Of a stretch of DNA of 64,000 nt, positions 1-12,400 are shown piece after piece. The translations under genes and the position numbers were made by a program. This stretch comes from Ilyonectria destructans (lineage: Eukaryota; Ascomycota; Sordariomycetes; Hypocreales; Nectriaceae), in the NCBI GenBank assembly GCA_020740775.1, contig JAHEWK010000015.1, positions 434,001-498,000 on the forward strand, written 5' to 3'. How positions within the stretch are numbered: the first letter of the stretch is position 1; every line of letters begins with the position of its first letter. The notes beneath the pieces were generated by a model, which ran no database searches, was not told where the DNA came from, and saw only the letters and a list, made by a program, of their open reading frames with translations.

Positions 1-293
1 CTCCTTGGTCGCCTTGTCCATGAGGAGGTTCATTGTCGGAAATAGGACGGGGTGTTGTCATTCTTAATTATGCTTGTAATTGATTGAGCTTGAATATGGG
101 ATGAGAACACCTTGATACGCTGAAGAGGTGTGATTTAAGTACTACGTCGCTCATCCATTTGTTGACTTTCTCCTGCCCAGTTCTTCCAGCCCCTCTCTGT
201 TGGTTGTGAATTGATCAAGTTCATATTTGGACTACCCTACTATGTCAAATAGTGATCCCTTTTGTGAGTAACAGAGCGATTCTTGCTGTTAGT

Positions 294-365
294 GCGTAAC
301 AGGCTTCAGTACGTAAAAGGCTTCAGTACGTAACAGGCTGTCGGTACGCAACAGGCTTTCAGTAC
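294..365. repeat. short-period tandem repeat (17-18 bp, 4 copies)
   Basis: Four imperfect units of the type cgtaacaggcttcagta follow one another, beginning at 295, 312, 329 and 347. The array sits between copies of the 24-bp repeat described next, so the locus is a compound minisatellite. I see no gene function. Confidence 0.85.
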
Positions 366-379
366 TCCGTACCCAACAG

Positions 380-555
380 AGTGATCCCTGTTGTTAGTAA
401 CAGAGTGGTCCCTGCGGTGAGTAACAGAGTGGTCCCTGCGGTGAGTAACAGAGTGGTCCCTGCGGTGAGTAACAGAGTGATCCCTGTTGTGAGTAACAGA
501 GTGACCCCTGCTGTTAGTCACAGAGTGATTCTTGGTGTTGGTCACAAAGTGATCT
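380..555. repeat. 24-bp minisatellite, about 7.5 copies
   Basis: Units begin at 380, 404, 428, 452, 476, 500, 524 and (partial) 548, each close to agtggtccctgcggtgagta plus acag. Copies at 404, 428 and 452 are identical and the outer ones diverge, as expected from recent expansion in the middle. Isolated related units occur at 251-274 and 275-300. The period is a multiple of three, so open frames run through on both strands with 8-residue peptide repeats. I regard these frames as a by-product of the repeat. Confidence 0.9.
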
Positions 556-1974
556 CTTCTTCCCCTGCGGGGCTCTATTACATCTACACTTTTCTGGATA
601 GTTACACACCATTGATACGTACTATGGCTTAATGCAGGGGCGTGCGTGATTTTATTTGTGGTGCGGGGATAGCCCTGGCCAACTTTTGGACTTCTTGCAC
701 GAGGCCATACCCAGCCACGCCCACCTGCGAGGGTGAACCAACACGAAAAAAAAATGACCAACATGGCCGCGGTGTAATTTCATTAGTCCCATGCATTAGT
801 CACTACGAGTGCTAGTTTTTCCCAGTGACAAGGACTCCCATGGTCTCAACCCGCCCACAACGAACCCGAAATGAAAGCATTCGCGACCAATCTATCATTG
901 ATCGAAGCACGAGCTTTTAGCCCATGAGCCCAAGAGGACTTACAAATTTCTTGTTCCAAATATTTACCTACTGAGTAACTTTCAGCTTTGGAGCCGTGCA
1001 AAGGGGGCGTGCTGCTGTACGTCTCTTGTTGGTTCACTGGCTCGAGTGATAACGAAGCTTGGCGTTGTGCACCGTCCAGGTGATGCCTAACATACCGAAT
1101 GACTGAAAACGGCAGAGTGGGTTCAACTCTCAAAATATTACCGTTTCGCCACCAAAACGAAACGGAACATAAGAGTCAATCGCACCGTTTCAACAACACT
1201 CTGTAGATCTACAACTTCTTCGCCCACAGATCAGCACATAAACCAACCGTTCTCTGACCATCCGTTCCTCATTCGTTAAGACAAAGTGATAGAATTAGTT
1301 ATCAGGTTAGCGATGACCTGAGGGAATTCGCAGGTGGTATGCATGTTGTAGATACATCATCTAAAATGTTCAAGGCCTCGACCAAGTCACAGTGTATTGT
1401 ATGCTAGTAATGAGAGAGATCTAGGTGGTGTCAAATGTCAGGAAAGATATGAAAGCTCTGATTTCTATCTCAAACGCATTGAAACAGGGACAATGCAAAT
1501 CAAGATACCAGCGCATTGGGACGCGAGTTGCCTAAGGTATTGCCCGACAACTAAAAGGACTTATCTTACTCCTATTTTCTCGCATATGCCACCTGCGACG
1601 CGATGCTATGGGCTCGGATGCGGAGTCCGGAACGGAGTCTTTTATGAACCCGTGGGAATGTTCTGTAAGCCAAAGTCCGCTCCGCTCCGCAACTAGACAT
1701 CTCCGCAGGTGAACCCACAGCCGATTATTCTTAGATTCTATAACGTTACTATCAGAAAGCCAAGACTGGTTTCATCATTAGCCCCTACCTAACTGTGGAA
1801 AGTTAAATTTCCATTGGTACGAATACGAGTGACCCGAGAAGAACAGTGAACAGACAGCCACAATGAGTGGTCCGCAAAGTATATAACTAGACGAAGCGAT
1901 GGACGAATATTCACTCAGCTACACATTCTACTACCCTGTTTTGAAGGGATAAGAAACTAACGTCTACAATCAAA
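556..1974. other. intergenic, no gene seen
   Basis: Ordinary-composition sequence. Open frames of up to about 100 codons (846-1133 minus, 1397-1696 plus) resemble nothing I know, lack plausible introns and look like chance. The last 150 bases are the likely promoter of the oxidoreductase starting at 1975. Confidence 0.5.
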
Positions 1975-3105
1975 ATGACTTTTACGCTTCCAGCACAGCA
2001 TCGTGCTCTCGTTCTTTCGGAAGTGGGGAAGCCATTGCTCCTCGAACAACGGCCGCTACCCAAACCAGGTCCTGGCAGCGCCATCATTCGCATACTTGCG
2101 ACGTCAGTTCGGTCTAATGCCTCAAAGGTGTGGCGAGATCCAAATGGCGGGCATCCCCTACCCCTTCCCTTGGTTCCTGGATTCATCTCTATTGGTCGAG
2201 TCGTCGACACTGGGCCTGACGCGACTGTATTGAGCCCAGGACAACTCGTGTTTTTCGACCCCTACATAATGGGACGGGATAACTCCAAGGCGAAATACAT
2301 ATCCGGCTTCATGGAAGGGTTCGATGAAGAAAGCCGCAAACTTTCTCATGGGGAATGGCGTGATTCAACCTTGGCCGAATATGCCAAGTTGCCATTGGAA
2401 AACTGCCATTCAATGAATGAACAGCGTCTTATGGGAGATCCGAAAGATGGAGGACTCGGGTACACTCTCCAAGACCTAACTCACCTCTTCAGCATGCTCA
2501 TTCCATTCGGAGGGCTCGCGGATATCGATGTGAGAGCTGGGGAGACCATCATCATCGCGCCAGCCACCGGTCGTTATGGTAGTGCAGCGGTACATCTTGC
2601 CCTTGCCATGGGGGCAAGGGTCATCGCTATCGGAAGAAACGCGACGATTCTTTCCCAGCTAGCTCCCATTAGCCCACGCATCTCAACTGTCCAAATTTCC
2701 AACGACATTGAGAAGGACACGGCGGCATTGGCAGCGGTGGCTGGTGGGACTATTGACGCGTTCTGGGACATGTCACCAACAGGGGCTGGAACGTCGACGC
2801 ACTTCCGTAGTTGTTTGAACGTTTTGAGCCATGGGGCTCGTATCAGTTTGATGGGAAGCGTGGTGTCTGGCACTAATTTCGGATACATGGATATCATGGG
2901 ACGCGGGTTGACGATTAAAGGCACATGGATGTGCACGCGTCAACAGACAAAGAGGCTTATCACCATGGTCGAGACAGGCGTTCTACCATTAGGCGAGAGA
3001 GCCGGAATGGGCCCGGTCCGAAGCTTCCCGCTTGAGCAGTGGGAGGAGGCGCTGAATACTTCAGTGGAGCGGACCGAGCCGGGCGAAATTATCATTGTGT
3101 CTTAG
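1975..3105 (+). CDS. MDR-family (quinone oxidoreductase-like) NAD(P)H oxidoreductase
   Basis: A single-exon gene of 376 residues. It has the medium-chain dehydrogenase/reductase layout: an N-terminal GroES-like half (residues about 10-140, with PLPLPLVPGF replacing the usual zinc-ligand GHE segment) and a Rossmann half. The nucleotide-binding turn is at about 189-222 (AGETIIIAPATGRYGS, then GARVIAIGRN). The catalytic zinc Cys/His ligands are not evident, so a zinc-independent quinone/enoyl reductase type is more likely than a classical alcohol dehydrogenase. There is no signal peptide, so it should be cytosolic. The start is the first ATG of the frame, in the good fungal context tcaaaATGac. 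It stands alone between long intergenic stretches and the substrate cannot be told from sequence. Confidence 0.85.
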   Translation: MTFTLPAQHRALVLSEVGKPLLLEQRPLPKPGPGSAIIRILATSVRSNASKVWRDPNGGHPLPLPLVPGFISIGRVVDTGPDATVLSPGQLVFFDPYIMGRDNSKAKYISGFMEGFDEESRKLSHGEWRDSTLAEYAKLPLENCHSMNEQRLMGDPKDGGLGYTLQDLTHLFSMLIPFGGLADIDVRAGETIIIAPATGRYGSAAVHLALAMGARVIAIGRNATILSQLAPISPRISTVQISNDIEKDTAALAAVAGGTIDAFWDMSPTGAGTSTHFRSCLNVLSHGARISLMGSVVSGTNFGYMDIMGRGLTIKGTWMCTRQQTKRLITMVETGVLPLGERAGMGPVRSFPLEQWEEALNTSVERTEPGEIIIVS

Positions 3106-3915
3106 ATATAGAACTAAAGATCGACCGCCTTTTAGTTGAGTACAACAATTGATCTGTGACGATAGAAAATTGCTTCTTCCATACTGTACTTCGCAGGAAT
3201 GTGAGTAGAACAGATCAGTTCGGGGAACATCACACCGCGCCTAGTCCAACGCTGGCCCCGACATGAGTAAACAAATCACCAACCTGATCAACAGATATTC
3301 TAATAGTCAATTCACATTTTAACCCCAGTTTACCATCGATCTAGTTTAGGCAAATGTTGGCCCGCACTGATAACTGCAAAACACGTGTGCACAAATTGCT
3401 GTCAAGATAACCTCAGTTTTGAACCAATGCTGATACATACGACCATAGCTCTTAGAAAATACGGGATCCCGTCCGCTCTCCCTTAGTCAAGCTGAGAAGC
3501 GGTGAATTAGTACTCGGGTCGGTGACGACCGGGGAATCCTCACTGTTGTATGTTTTTTTGGCCGTGTTTTTTTTTTGGCCTTGGTTGATGGACCCATGGT
3601 TAGGGGGGATTTTCTCGAAATGGAAAGGGGCGGTGGATCAAAGAACATTGGTGGGGTTTTCCGTGTTGACTTCAAGTAAAACTTGCGTTAGTAATTAAGC
3701 TTTCGAACTAATCACTGTAAGTTGAATGAAACTCGTCAATTAGAGGTTATGTTCACGATGGAATTAGAGGAGTGCGTTTTGTTTTGGAATGGCTTTATTA
3801 TGAGATATAGTAAATTAATGGCTCATGCTGAAGTAGACTTGTCAAGCATGGCGCCTTAGATGTCGAATTGATCCTCCATTTTCCAATTTGTCTGGCTATT
3901 GATGTGTCTCAACCT
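3106..3915. other. intergenic between convergent genes, no gene seen
   Basis: This holds the 3' ends of the oxidoreductase (plus) and the secreted protein (minus). A T- and G-rich run near 3547-3590 creates a 62-codon lysine/proline-rich frame on the minus strand that I regard as spurious. Confidence 0.5.
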
Positions 3916-4696
3916 TTAAGCAAGGTTGGTGGGGAGGCTGAGGCTGGCCAGAAGGGCAACAATGGGGGTAAGGACGGGGACAAGGAGGCCGTTGCCGAGT
4001 CCAGCCAGGAGAGGAGTGAGGGCAGCAATCAGACCAGGGAGAATGGCGGAGACAAGGCCAATGACCAGGACAAGCAGGCTGGCCAGGATAGAGAAGACAG
4101 AGTGGAGGAGGGAGATCAGCTGAGGTCGGAGGCCGGTGACGGTGACGATGACTTTGACGTTGGCGAGGACAATGGAAACGAGGGCGACAACGAGGTTGAG
4201 AACGGTGTCGACATCACCATCAGCGATGTCAAGGCCGGCAGCGCCAGTGAGGGAGGTGACGACCTCGGTGAGGGAGTAGTGCATGTCCTTGAATCCGGGG
4301 ATCGCGGCATTAGCACCCTGGTTGGGAGTGAGCTTGCCAGCATTAACTTTGTCGGCAATATCCTCTAGAAACAGATGTTAGCACACGTTTGAATATCATG
4401 GGAAATGAGTCTATCGTACTGAAGCCACCAGACTGGCCCTGGAGAGTTCCGAGGAGGGTCTTGAGGGTGGAGGTCAGGCCGGAAACGCCACCGATGTCGG
4501 TCTGGCGCTTGCCGGGAGTGGTAGTGATGGCATCGGTGATCTGCTTGACGCCGAGTCCAGTGGTGATGATCTCATCAGCAGTCTTCACTGCGTCTGAGGC
4601 GCCGCCGGCCGCTCGAACAGCCTTGTTGTCAGTGACGGGAGCGGCAAAAACCGACAGGGCCATGGTGGCAATGGTGGTGAAGAAAGCGGCCTTCAT
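3916..4696 (-). CDS. small secreted hydrophobic protein, function unknown
   Basis: Two exons, 4696-4420 and 4364-3916, are joined across a 55-nt intron (4365-4419, GTACGA..CTAG with a GCTAAC branch site). The product has 241 residues. The first 18 or so residues (MKAAFFTTIATMALSVFAAP) are a classical signal peptide ending in AAP. A KR dipeptide (PGKRQTD, residue about 64) could be a Kex2 site. The C-terminal half is very hydrophobic, Leu/Val/Ile-rich with Gly/Pro turns (for example LLVLVIGLVSAILPGLIA), yet no clear cytosolic loops are seen. This suggests a surface-active cell-wall or hydrophobin-like role rather than a transporter, but it lacks the eight-cysteine hydrophobin pattern. The family is not recognised. 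A TATA-like GTATAAGT lies about 140 nt upstream of the ATG (near 4835) and a C/T-rich leader follows it. Confidence 0.8.
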
Positions 4697-7600
4697 GATG
4701 AAAGAGTTGAGGGTTGAGAGTGAAAAGGTGGTAAGGATAGATGGAGAAGAGTGGTAGTGTTGTTATTGAAGCTGGTGGTTGCTGGATGTGATGGGGATGA
4801 GAATATTGATTGATGGGGCGGACAACACGGGATACTTATACAACTTTCAGGGTATACTCAGCTCTACGGAGGACCGACCATGATGCTTGGTCGATCGCCC
4901 ACAAGCTACAGGAAAGGAGGTTTGCCAGCATCACTGCTGATCGTTTTCTCGGGAAGTGGTTTAGTTACCAGAGCGTCCTTGCAAAGCCAACCCGCCCCAC
5001 AAAACCATACCGCCATGTCAAAGTCTCGGGTCGAGGATAGGCTAAGAAGCAGTCGGGCAGGAATCAGGTAGGCGGGTTGATCATTGACTTGGCGACTTTA
5101 ATCGTGCATGAGGCTTCTAAGTGCCATTCTTGCCAGCCATCTGAAGTCATCACTCAATGATCATCTTCTACGTAAAACCACAAGTTTGTTACTAGTTGTA
5201 CTTCACCCGTACCACTCTGATGGCATATTCATTCATCTCATAATTGGGCCTACATTGCCATACTAGCTTGATACCGGCCTGCACCCCTATTGCAGAATGG
5301 TATTAAACCCTACCAGACCGGTGCTAGCGACGCTATTATTTGAGGTCGGCCCGGCCAGCAAATTGTGCAGCATGAGGCTGCAGACGTCATCAGCCACTGA
5401 CGATGGAGGGCTGGTCTAACAAGCCAGCAGCGGGAAATTTGATGCGGGCCGGGCTGAATTGTGGGGAGCTAAGAATGCTTTAGCTCTCAGGCGGTTTATT
5501 AGGATACTCCATGCTTGCGCGCTTGTGGCTCTGTCGATCACGGCAGAGCTCAAGCCACTGTTTTCCCCAGGGCATCACCGCTGGGAATTATCCTCGTTGC
5601 TGTCTCCCCGTGTGGGGCCACATCGTCAAGGGTTGAAGCCAAGTGTCGAAGCCAAGTGTCGAAGCCAAGCCTAAATAAGCTAAGTTGATCGGCATTCGAG
5701 AGATTTGGGATCTGACCTTCCGGTTGGTGCTACCTGAAATCGTAAAGAGATTCCCTCCCCGCGGCGTCTCCATTCTGGGGCATGATGATCACAACACAGC
5801 TGTATCTGGGGAGCGCCATCGCTGATCTTGAGCCGGCTTTGGCAATTACGCTCTCCAAGGGGAAAGGAAGCAATGTGCGGAGGCCGGCATTCGGCAATGA
5901 TGTGCAACTCCACAGCGGTCTTTTGGTCTAGACTTTGTTAATGCACAGCTGATCATCGCGATGCCAATTGCGTCTCCTTGGAACCGGCATCGTGGTCCAA
6001 CGTTTGGGTACCGTTCAGCACAGAGATCTCTTGTGTCTCCCGTTTTCTTTAGCTCGAAGTTTGAGATGATAAACGCAAAACTTTTCCAATTTCTGGCCCA
6101 CCACCGTTGACCGAACCCTATGCTTTAGCTGCCACGATAGAATCAAAGGGCATGGAATTCAGCTAATGCGGCTCTGACAGCATTGCTACCCTACAAGGTG
6201 CCAACACAAAGCCCAATGCGGTACGTGGCTCCAATGATTACACAGTATTTAGTCTTCGCCCTGCTCAATTTCCTAGCCTGGTGGCTCTCTGACCGGCGCC
6301 TCACTGCGTGGTACATCTCAGCTCGGGTGGCTTCTAGGCTAACGGAACACAACTAGCAAAGCATTGGCAAGCCAGCCACCTTGACTCGCACCTTGAAGTC
6401 ACACTTGGCGATCCAATGAAAACTGCGGATGCCGCAACGCGGAACCGGTGAGCAGCGTCACTGAGTTAATTGGCCGTGGCGACTACCTTTGCCATGGCGG
6501 AGCCCTAAAGACTAGACTACCGCCAGCAGCAACCCGCAGCCCTTGTTGACAGCCACGCCGCTCGGCCCGGCCTGTCATTTAGCGGAGGAGACGACACATT
6601 TCCGATTGGTGCGTCCCACCTGAATTGAGCAGACACCGGAAAGAAATTGTCGATCACTGGCAAGCTTGAACCGGGTTCTGTGCCGTCCCAGTGGCTTGCA
6701 TGTTCAAATATCTCTAAGCGTTGCATTCCAAACTGAATGCAAGCTACCATCTTCTCACCGTCATATCGGAGAAACTAAAAACTTCTGCCTTGTAGGAAGT
6801 GCATTGTAGTGTTAGCGATCATCAACAGCTCTAAAGCCCTATGGCACGCATCCCGACTCAGAGCAACTAGAGGCCTCAAAGTTTTGCGTGGCAAAATCAT
6901 CTGGTATTCCGGCTGGGGATACATCCGAAAGGTCCTTGGCGAAGTTCAAGCCGAGGTATCCACGGTGGGTCTGGAGTACCGCAGCTCAGCTTGCAACTAT
7001 CAGGGCAGGTCTCTCCGTGACACCACAGGTGGGCGAGTCTGGATGACCCCGATAGCTTTCTAATCCTCAGAACCTGCCTGACACCCCGAACTAGAATGGC
7101 TTTCTCATTACAAGTCTACGTCTATTCATGGCCGCCAGCATTTTGCCCTTAGGTTGCAGGAGAGGACCCCGATGTCAACGAAGGGTCTTCAGAAGGTCAC
7201 ATAAATGCTCCCATTTGCGGATCTTACTCTTCTCAACAGAATACCTTAGAAAAAGGACGAAACTCGAATAGTTTCCGTCAAAGCAAGCAGTAGACTAATT
7301 TGATAATCGAAATCAACATAGACGACACACTTTAAAGAAAGGACGGCTCCGGTTTGAGCTGGCCATCTATTGATCTCGGTCGCAACCCACATTCACAAGA
7401 TACAAAAATTTTAATTTGCACAATCAAGTCTCCCTTTAAGCTAGATGGGTATATTGAGAAGGTACCTCGGATTTTCTATAGTAGAGAGTGCCACACACTC
7501 GGCGAGTGGAGATGCTGAGATGCTTTTGACCTTGCTTATCCATATTCTTTTCTTGGTATTTATTCCATTGATTACGACCATGAAACTCTGAAATTATGCT

Positions 7601-8199
7601 CAAGGCTTCTAGTTTTCACGTTATGTCTTTGTCAGACGGAGATATGGACTACAATAACGCTACCGACAAGAGGAGTGATCATTCCCTTTGCCGTAGCGGT
7701 ATTGCGACAGTCTTCAACTAAATAGCTACTTCATGAGGGTGTGAAAAGGGTTTGTCTCGTCTCCACGAATGTCAGTTCCAGCAATGATTAGAAAGAACTC
7801 GAAAGCGGTGTTTTTAAAACTCTTGGCAACTAATTATGCAAAGTTTACGTTTCACAACTTTTATCGTAGAGAGAAGGCACAGGCAGGAACTTTGTTTTGT
7901 AAAATCTCGCAGAATGATGCGAATTTTGATTGTGGGTAGAGATGGGAAATCCAAATCTCTCAATGATCTATATCTAATGCATTGCGTGTATTGTACATTT
8001 GAAACCCTCAAAACCTTGACTCTTCAGAGGCCAGCTCTCCCGAATGAAGCAATCGGAACTCCAGCGCCTAGTGATTGGCAGACTAAAAGGCAAAATCCTT
8101 TCGAATGTCTCCAAGGCTCTCCTTTCTCACTCCATGATTCTATCCTTGTTCTATTGATCCCTGATGTTCGAGTCCAATGGTCGAAGCGTCGGGAGAAAT
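4697..8199. other. long intergenic stretch, no gene seen
   Basis: About 3.5 kb without a supported gene. It contains the promoter of the gene at 3916-4696 on its left. A three-unit 13-bp tandem repeat (gtgtcgaagccaa type) lies at 5633-5669. Open frames here are below 135 codons and show no domain or splice logic. Composition is slightly richer in G+C around 5,300-6,500. I saw no tRNA and no transposase relic. Confidence 0.5.
5633..5669. repeat. 13-bp tandem repeat, three copies
   Basis: The motif t(t/c)gaagccaagtg is repeated head to tail at 5633, 5646 and 5659. It lies in intergenic DNA and has no evident function. Confidence 0.75.
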
Positions 8200-9458
8200 T
8201 TAGGCCTTGCACTTGCTGCTCTTGGTGGTGGTAGACGCGGCAGAGGTGGAAACACTGCTGGTGAAGCCGGAGGGGGCAGCTCCAGTGGGGGCACTGCCGC
8301 TGGGGCCGCTGCCGGGGGTGCCGCTGGGGCCGCCGGAGCCACCGCCGGAGCCGCCGGAGCCGCCGCCGGAGTTGGAGTTGGCAACACCGCCCTCAGCGTA
8401 GAGGTAGGCGGCAGGGGTGACGGACGAGGACAGGGTAGAGTTGATTCCGAAGGCCAACCAGGCGAAGAGACCGTCGGACAGGCTGTCTCCGAGCATGGTG
8501 TACTCCATGACGGGGTCGACTCCATCAGTGGCAACCTCCTCGCTCATGATGGAGTCGTCGGCGTTGGTGGTGATATCCTGGGTGTTGGTGTTGTAGGGGG
8601 CGAGAAGCTCGACCTCGGTAATCAGGTCCTGGTCGAAGAAGGCCTGGCCAACGTGGCTAGCATAGTTGTCCATGCCCAGGGTCTGGTTGGCGAGCAGGGT
8701 GGCGTTGGTGTGAATCATGATGTGGATGTGGGTGGCACGGCTGGTGTAGTGACCAGGGAAGACGGACTCGAACTGAGCAACACCATCATCGTCGGTCAGT
8801 TGGATACCACGCAGCCAGGTGTTGTCGATGTTGGTCTCGTCGGAGCTGTCACCGTTGCCGCTGGCAACAATACCGGAGTAGACACCGGTAGAGTTGCAGT
8901 GCCACATCTCGAGGTAGACATCAGGGATGGGCTCGCAAGTGTCGACATCAATGACCTGGTAGTCAAGGACGATATCGAGACCACCCTGGTCCTCGGCGAT
9001 GTTCTCGCGGACATACTCGCCAGCAACGTCTGAGATGAAATGTCAGTACAGGTTATCGATGAACTTGTGCATGTAAACTTACAGTAAGGTCCCTGGGTGA
9101 CCTCGGGGGTGAGGACGCAAGAGTTGATTCCGGAGAAGAGAGTAGCGGCGTCGGTGTTGACGGTATATCCCTGATCGGTCTGGTTGTGAGAAGTGGCGAG
9201 GATGCTGTCGAGGTCACGCTTCTTCAGGCCGCGCTTCTGGCGGGCCTTCTCGAGCTGGGCAGAGCGGCGGGCGACGTTTCGGGCCTCAACACCGCGGGCC
9301 TTGAGCTTCTCGGCGCAGTGGCCGAGAGAAGCACGCTTGACGGACTGGAGGAAGTCGCGGCGCTCAGCGGCCTCCTCGGCGACGTTGTGGCCGGGGTGGG
9401 CAATAGCAACTCCGCTCAGGAGAGCAAGGCTGGCGATGGCATTGTTGGCGAAACGCAT
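8200..9458 (-). CDS. extracellular intradiol ring-cleavage dioxygenase
   Basis: Exons 9458-9083 and 9029-8200 join across a 53-nt intron (9030-9082, GTAAGT..CAG), giving 401 residues. The join creates the family motif TQGPYYVAGE, which supports the splice. A signal peptide occupies residues 1-20 (ending AIA, then HPGH). A charged pro-region carries KR at 80-81. The catalytic domain runs from about 115 to 300. The expected non-haem Fe(III) ligands are visible: Tyr176 (STGVYSG), Tyr220, His226 and His228 in FPGHYTSRATHIHI. The C-terminus (about 345-401) is a Gly/Ser/Pro/Thr-rich low-complexity tail ending KCKA, with no clear GPI signal. Family knowledge: it opens catechol-type rings between the hydroxyls using O2. 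The secreted form suggests attack on phenolics outside the cell. It stands alone, without protocatechuate-pathway neighbours. Confidence 0.93.
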
Positions 9459-12400
9459 GTTGACTGTGAGAAATCGAAGATTCTAAGAGACTTGGAAAGG
9501 CTGGAAGCAAGGCTGGACAAGTGAGATGAGAGTGCTGAGACCTGCAGCGGATGGTTGCTTGGATGTGAGAGTGTTGAGAGTGTTGTGAGTGTTGTGAGAG
9601 TGTGTTGAGGCTGATGAGGATGAAGAGATATTACAAGATGCGTTCCATTGATGATATATATATCGATCAAGCGGTCTATGTTGTGACGGCATAGACGTGC
9701 TCAGATCGTGATCCGTATATTGAATGTGGGGCTCATCATGAGAGCCTCGTTGACGAAGCCAAGGCTTCAATTACGCGTTCACACCGACTGCGTAATCGTC
9801 CCTCCCTACTCTTGTTTCTTCCGAACGCCGCCAACTTAGTCAGTTTGCGGGGATCCCCACCGCTACGGAGGAAGGCGCGCGGAGCGGACGCTGGACTGGT
9901 ACTCGTGCGCCGTTGGGGACGAATCCGCATGAATGACACGGTAGACGGGAGTTGGGAGGATGACGCAGCCCTGTTTGAGAACGGCTGGGCCTATCAGAGG
10001 CGGCGCGAAACAAAGCAAGCGGGCTCGTCTCCCACATCCAGAAACCTTGAAACCAAATACCGACGTCGAGTCGCTGGCAATTGGTCAATGGCCATGGGAG
10101 ACGCATCAGGGGTCGGCCGGGACGCGCAAGCCTCGCCCGGCGCAGGGCCAATTGAGGCGGCGCACGGAGCGTCTCCCACCTCCCGAGATGTGGCTTTGCC
10201 TTGACAGGTCCCGGGACGAGGCAAGATGAAAGTCGAAATCCAACTAGACTGAATGGACGGAAGATTGTCGCACAATGTCGATCTCATGCCGACTACCCGC
10301 CATCTCATTGGTCTTGGCAGATTGGAGCCGCGTGTGAATGCTGCTCGAGGGACGAGGGACGACTGAGACAGCGTTTTGTTCCCATCTTGCCGGGGTTAGA
10401 CCCCAGAAACCGATTTTTAACTTCATCCAGACTTCTCCTTGGGTTTCCAGGGCGATGGAATTTACGAAAACCAAGGATGCCTAAGATCTAGACTCTAGGA
10501 CCGTCGAGCGGTGTACAATTAGTCACGCTCGGGAGGCTTCCCGGCCTGAATTAGCCAAACAGAGATGTGGCTGGGGGAAATCAAGGCGAGCAAGTCAAAG
10601 CAAGGCGTCGGTCCCCTTCATGCCTCGGTCCACCCGAAAGAACTTTCCATCATGTCTAATTTAGGGGGCTTGCGCTGTGACATCATCTCCACTGTTAACC
10701 GGGGCCAGGGCGACAGTGCCGAGGACCAATGCGAAGCCCGCGGTTTCTCATGACGAATGCCCCGGGCCAGAAACAAAAGACATCGCGACGGGAGGCATGT
10801 GGGAGGACAAAGAGGCCAGGGTCAATGGGGCTCCCTGGTTCGCGTAATTGGAGGAATAAATCTCGATTGGGTCTTCTTCAATGCTGCGAGGCCATCACTT
10901 CCTCTCTTGGGTGCTGGATCCGCTCGAGCCACGAACGCTCCCACGCGGCAAGGCGGCTAGCAAAGCCGCTACGCCACACCGATGGCAAAACACTGACGAC
11001 GAGGCACCTTAACGAAACTCTCTAGGAATATCAGGAACTTTTCACGACAGCTCCCATGGTACTCTGTCGACCTCTGGCAATTTAATGCAGGATTCAGGTC
11101 CAAAGCGACCCTACTGCTGCGTGTGTCCTAAACCCGCATTCCATGATTGGGTGAGGGGTAAAAGGTTTTAAGCTTATTGGACGCGTAAGCCTTCGACCCT
11201 GTGCAGAACCCTTCGAAACGGCTTCAAGGGCGCCACCAACCCGACCAGAGGGGGCTTCGGCAAGGATGTTGGCTCCCTGAGAAATGCACGGCGGCCTCCT
11301 TGTTGTCAATCCTGCATGCAGCGTTGATCATTCCGCTCCTTCTGGAATCGGTCATTACCAGGACTTCGTCGTTACGAATAACCTCAATCGTGTGCATTGC
11401 GTCCAAAGGAGAACGGAATGACGAAAAGCTATAGATTCAAGGAGATAATTGCACGAATTGCCTTAAATCTAATATAATGGAACCGTAATTAGAATTCTAA
11501 TTGTACGTTTGCAAGGACCAAACACCATGGAGTTAGTTAGTTTCCGGGGAGCGGAACCCTACCCTAGAGCCTTTTGATTTTGAAACTGGGAATATCGTCT
11601 TCCCCTTCCTTTGATGGATTCCTTACATTGGCTTCATTGAGTAGTTACCGCAAGGCATCAATTAACCCTGTGATTGGTTAGTTGAGTGGTACTTGCTTTT
11701 TTTCTTTCGTGGAGTCGTCAGATCATCGTGCAGAGTCGCGGTGTGACGATTTCTTTACAATGCCGCAGCAGTAACCTGGTAGCCCACTATAACGCACATA
11801 CTCTTCTCAACTTCCAATAATCATTGAGACATTTCAAGCCATTTCTCTGAGTGTGGTGATACCCCAGTAATCTGTTCAGTGTACCTGCACATGTTCCTGT
11901 TTCATCTTCACGGTGCCGCCCACAACCCGTAGGTTGGAAGCCTATGGTAGCTATTTCTGGAATTCTGCCCTTGACCTGCTGAATACTAGCCGAGGGTCTT
12001 CTCATGAGGCTTGAAAACGGATGAAGACAAATTTTGGTAGCTTTCCATAACACCGTTCTGTTACTATTTCCAAGTGTGAACACAATTGGACATTGGAATA
12101 ATTCCCGACGAATCTCACATCACATGCCTCAGTACGTGTAAAATTGGCCGCGCAACGCATCTAGGATGATGGTCAACTACGCCTCAGTTGCTCACGAGAT
12201 AGGCATTATGGATTGTCTAGCCTCTATTCATTTCCACATTGTATGCCAAGAACCCCATCTTGAAAACAAAAGTTCACAAACCTTATGCCGGGATGCTGCC
12301 CATAATCTGCCTCTGTTCCGGCCTCTTGGCCCGCACAGACTTTGATGTTACACTGCCGAGTCCTGCCACCTTCCGCCCCTGTCAAACTCGGAGCCGGAGT

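Noticed and set aside
250..555. Regular repeats resembling a CRISPR array
   Set aside because: The units are head-to-tail without unique spacers and the genome is fungal, so this is a minisatellite.
381..764. Repeat-bearing proteins on both strands across the minisatellite
   Set aside because: They exist only because the 24-bp period is a multiple of three; no start context, introns or domains support them.
8164..9033. 289-codon Gly/Val-rich plus-strand frame opposite the dioxygenase
   Set aside because: It is the complement of a real, motif-bearing coding exon and its composition follows from that.
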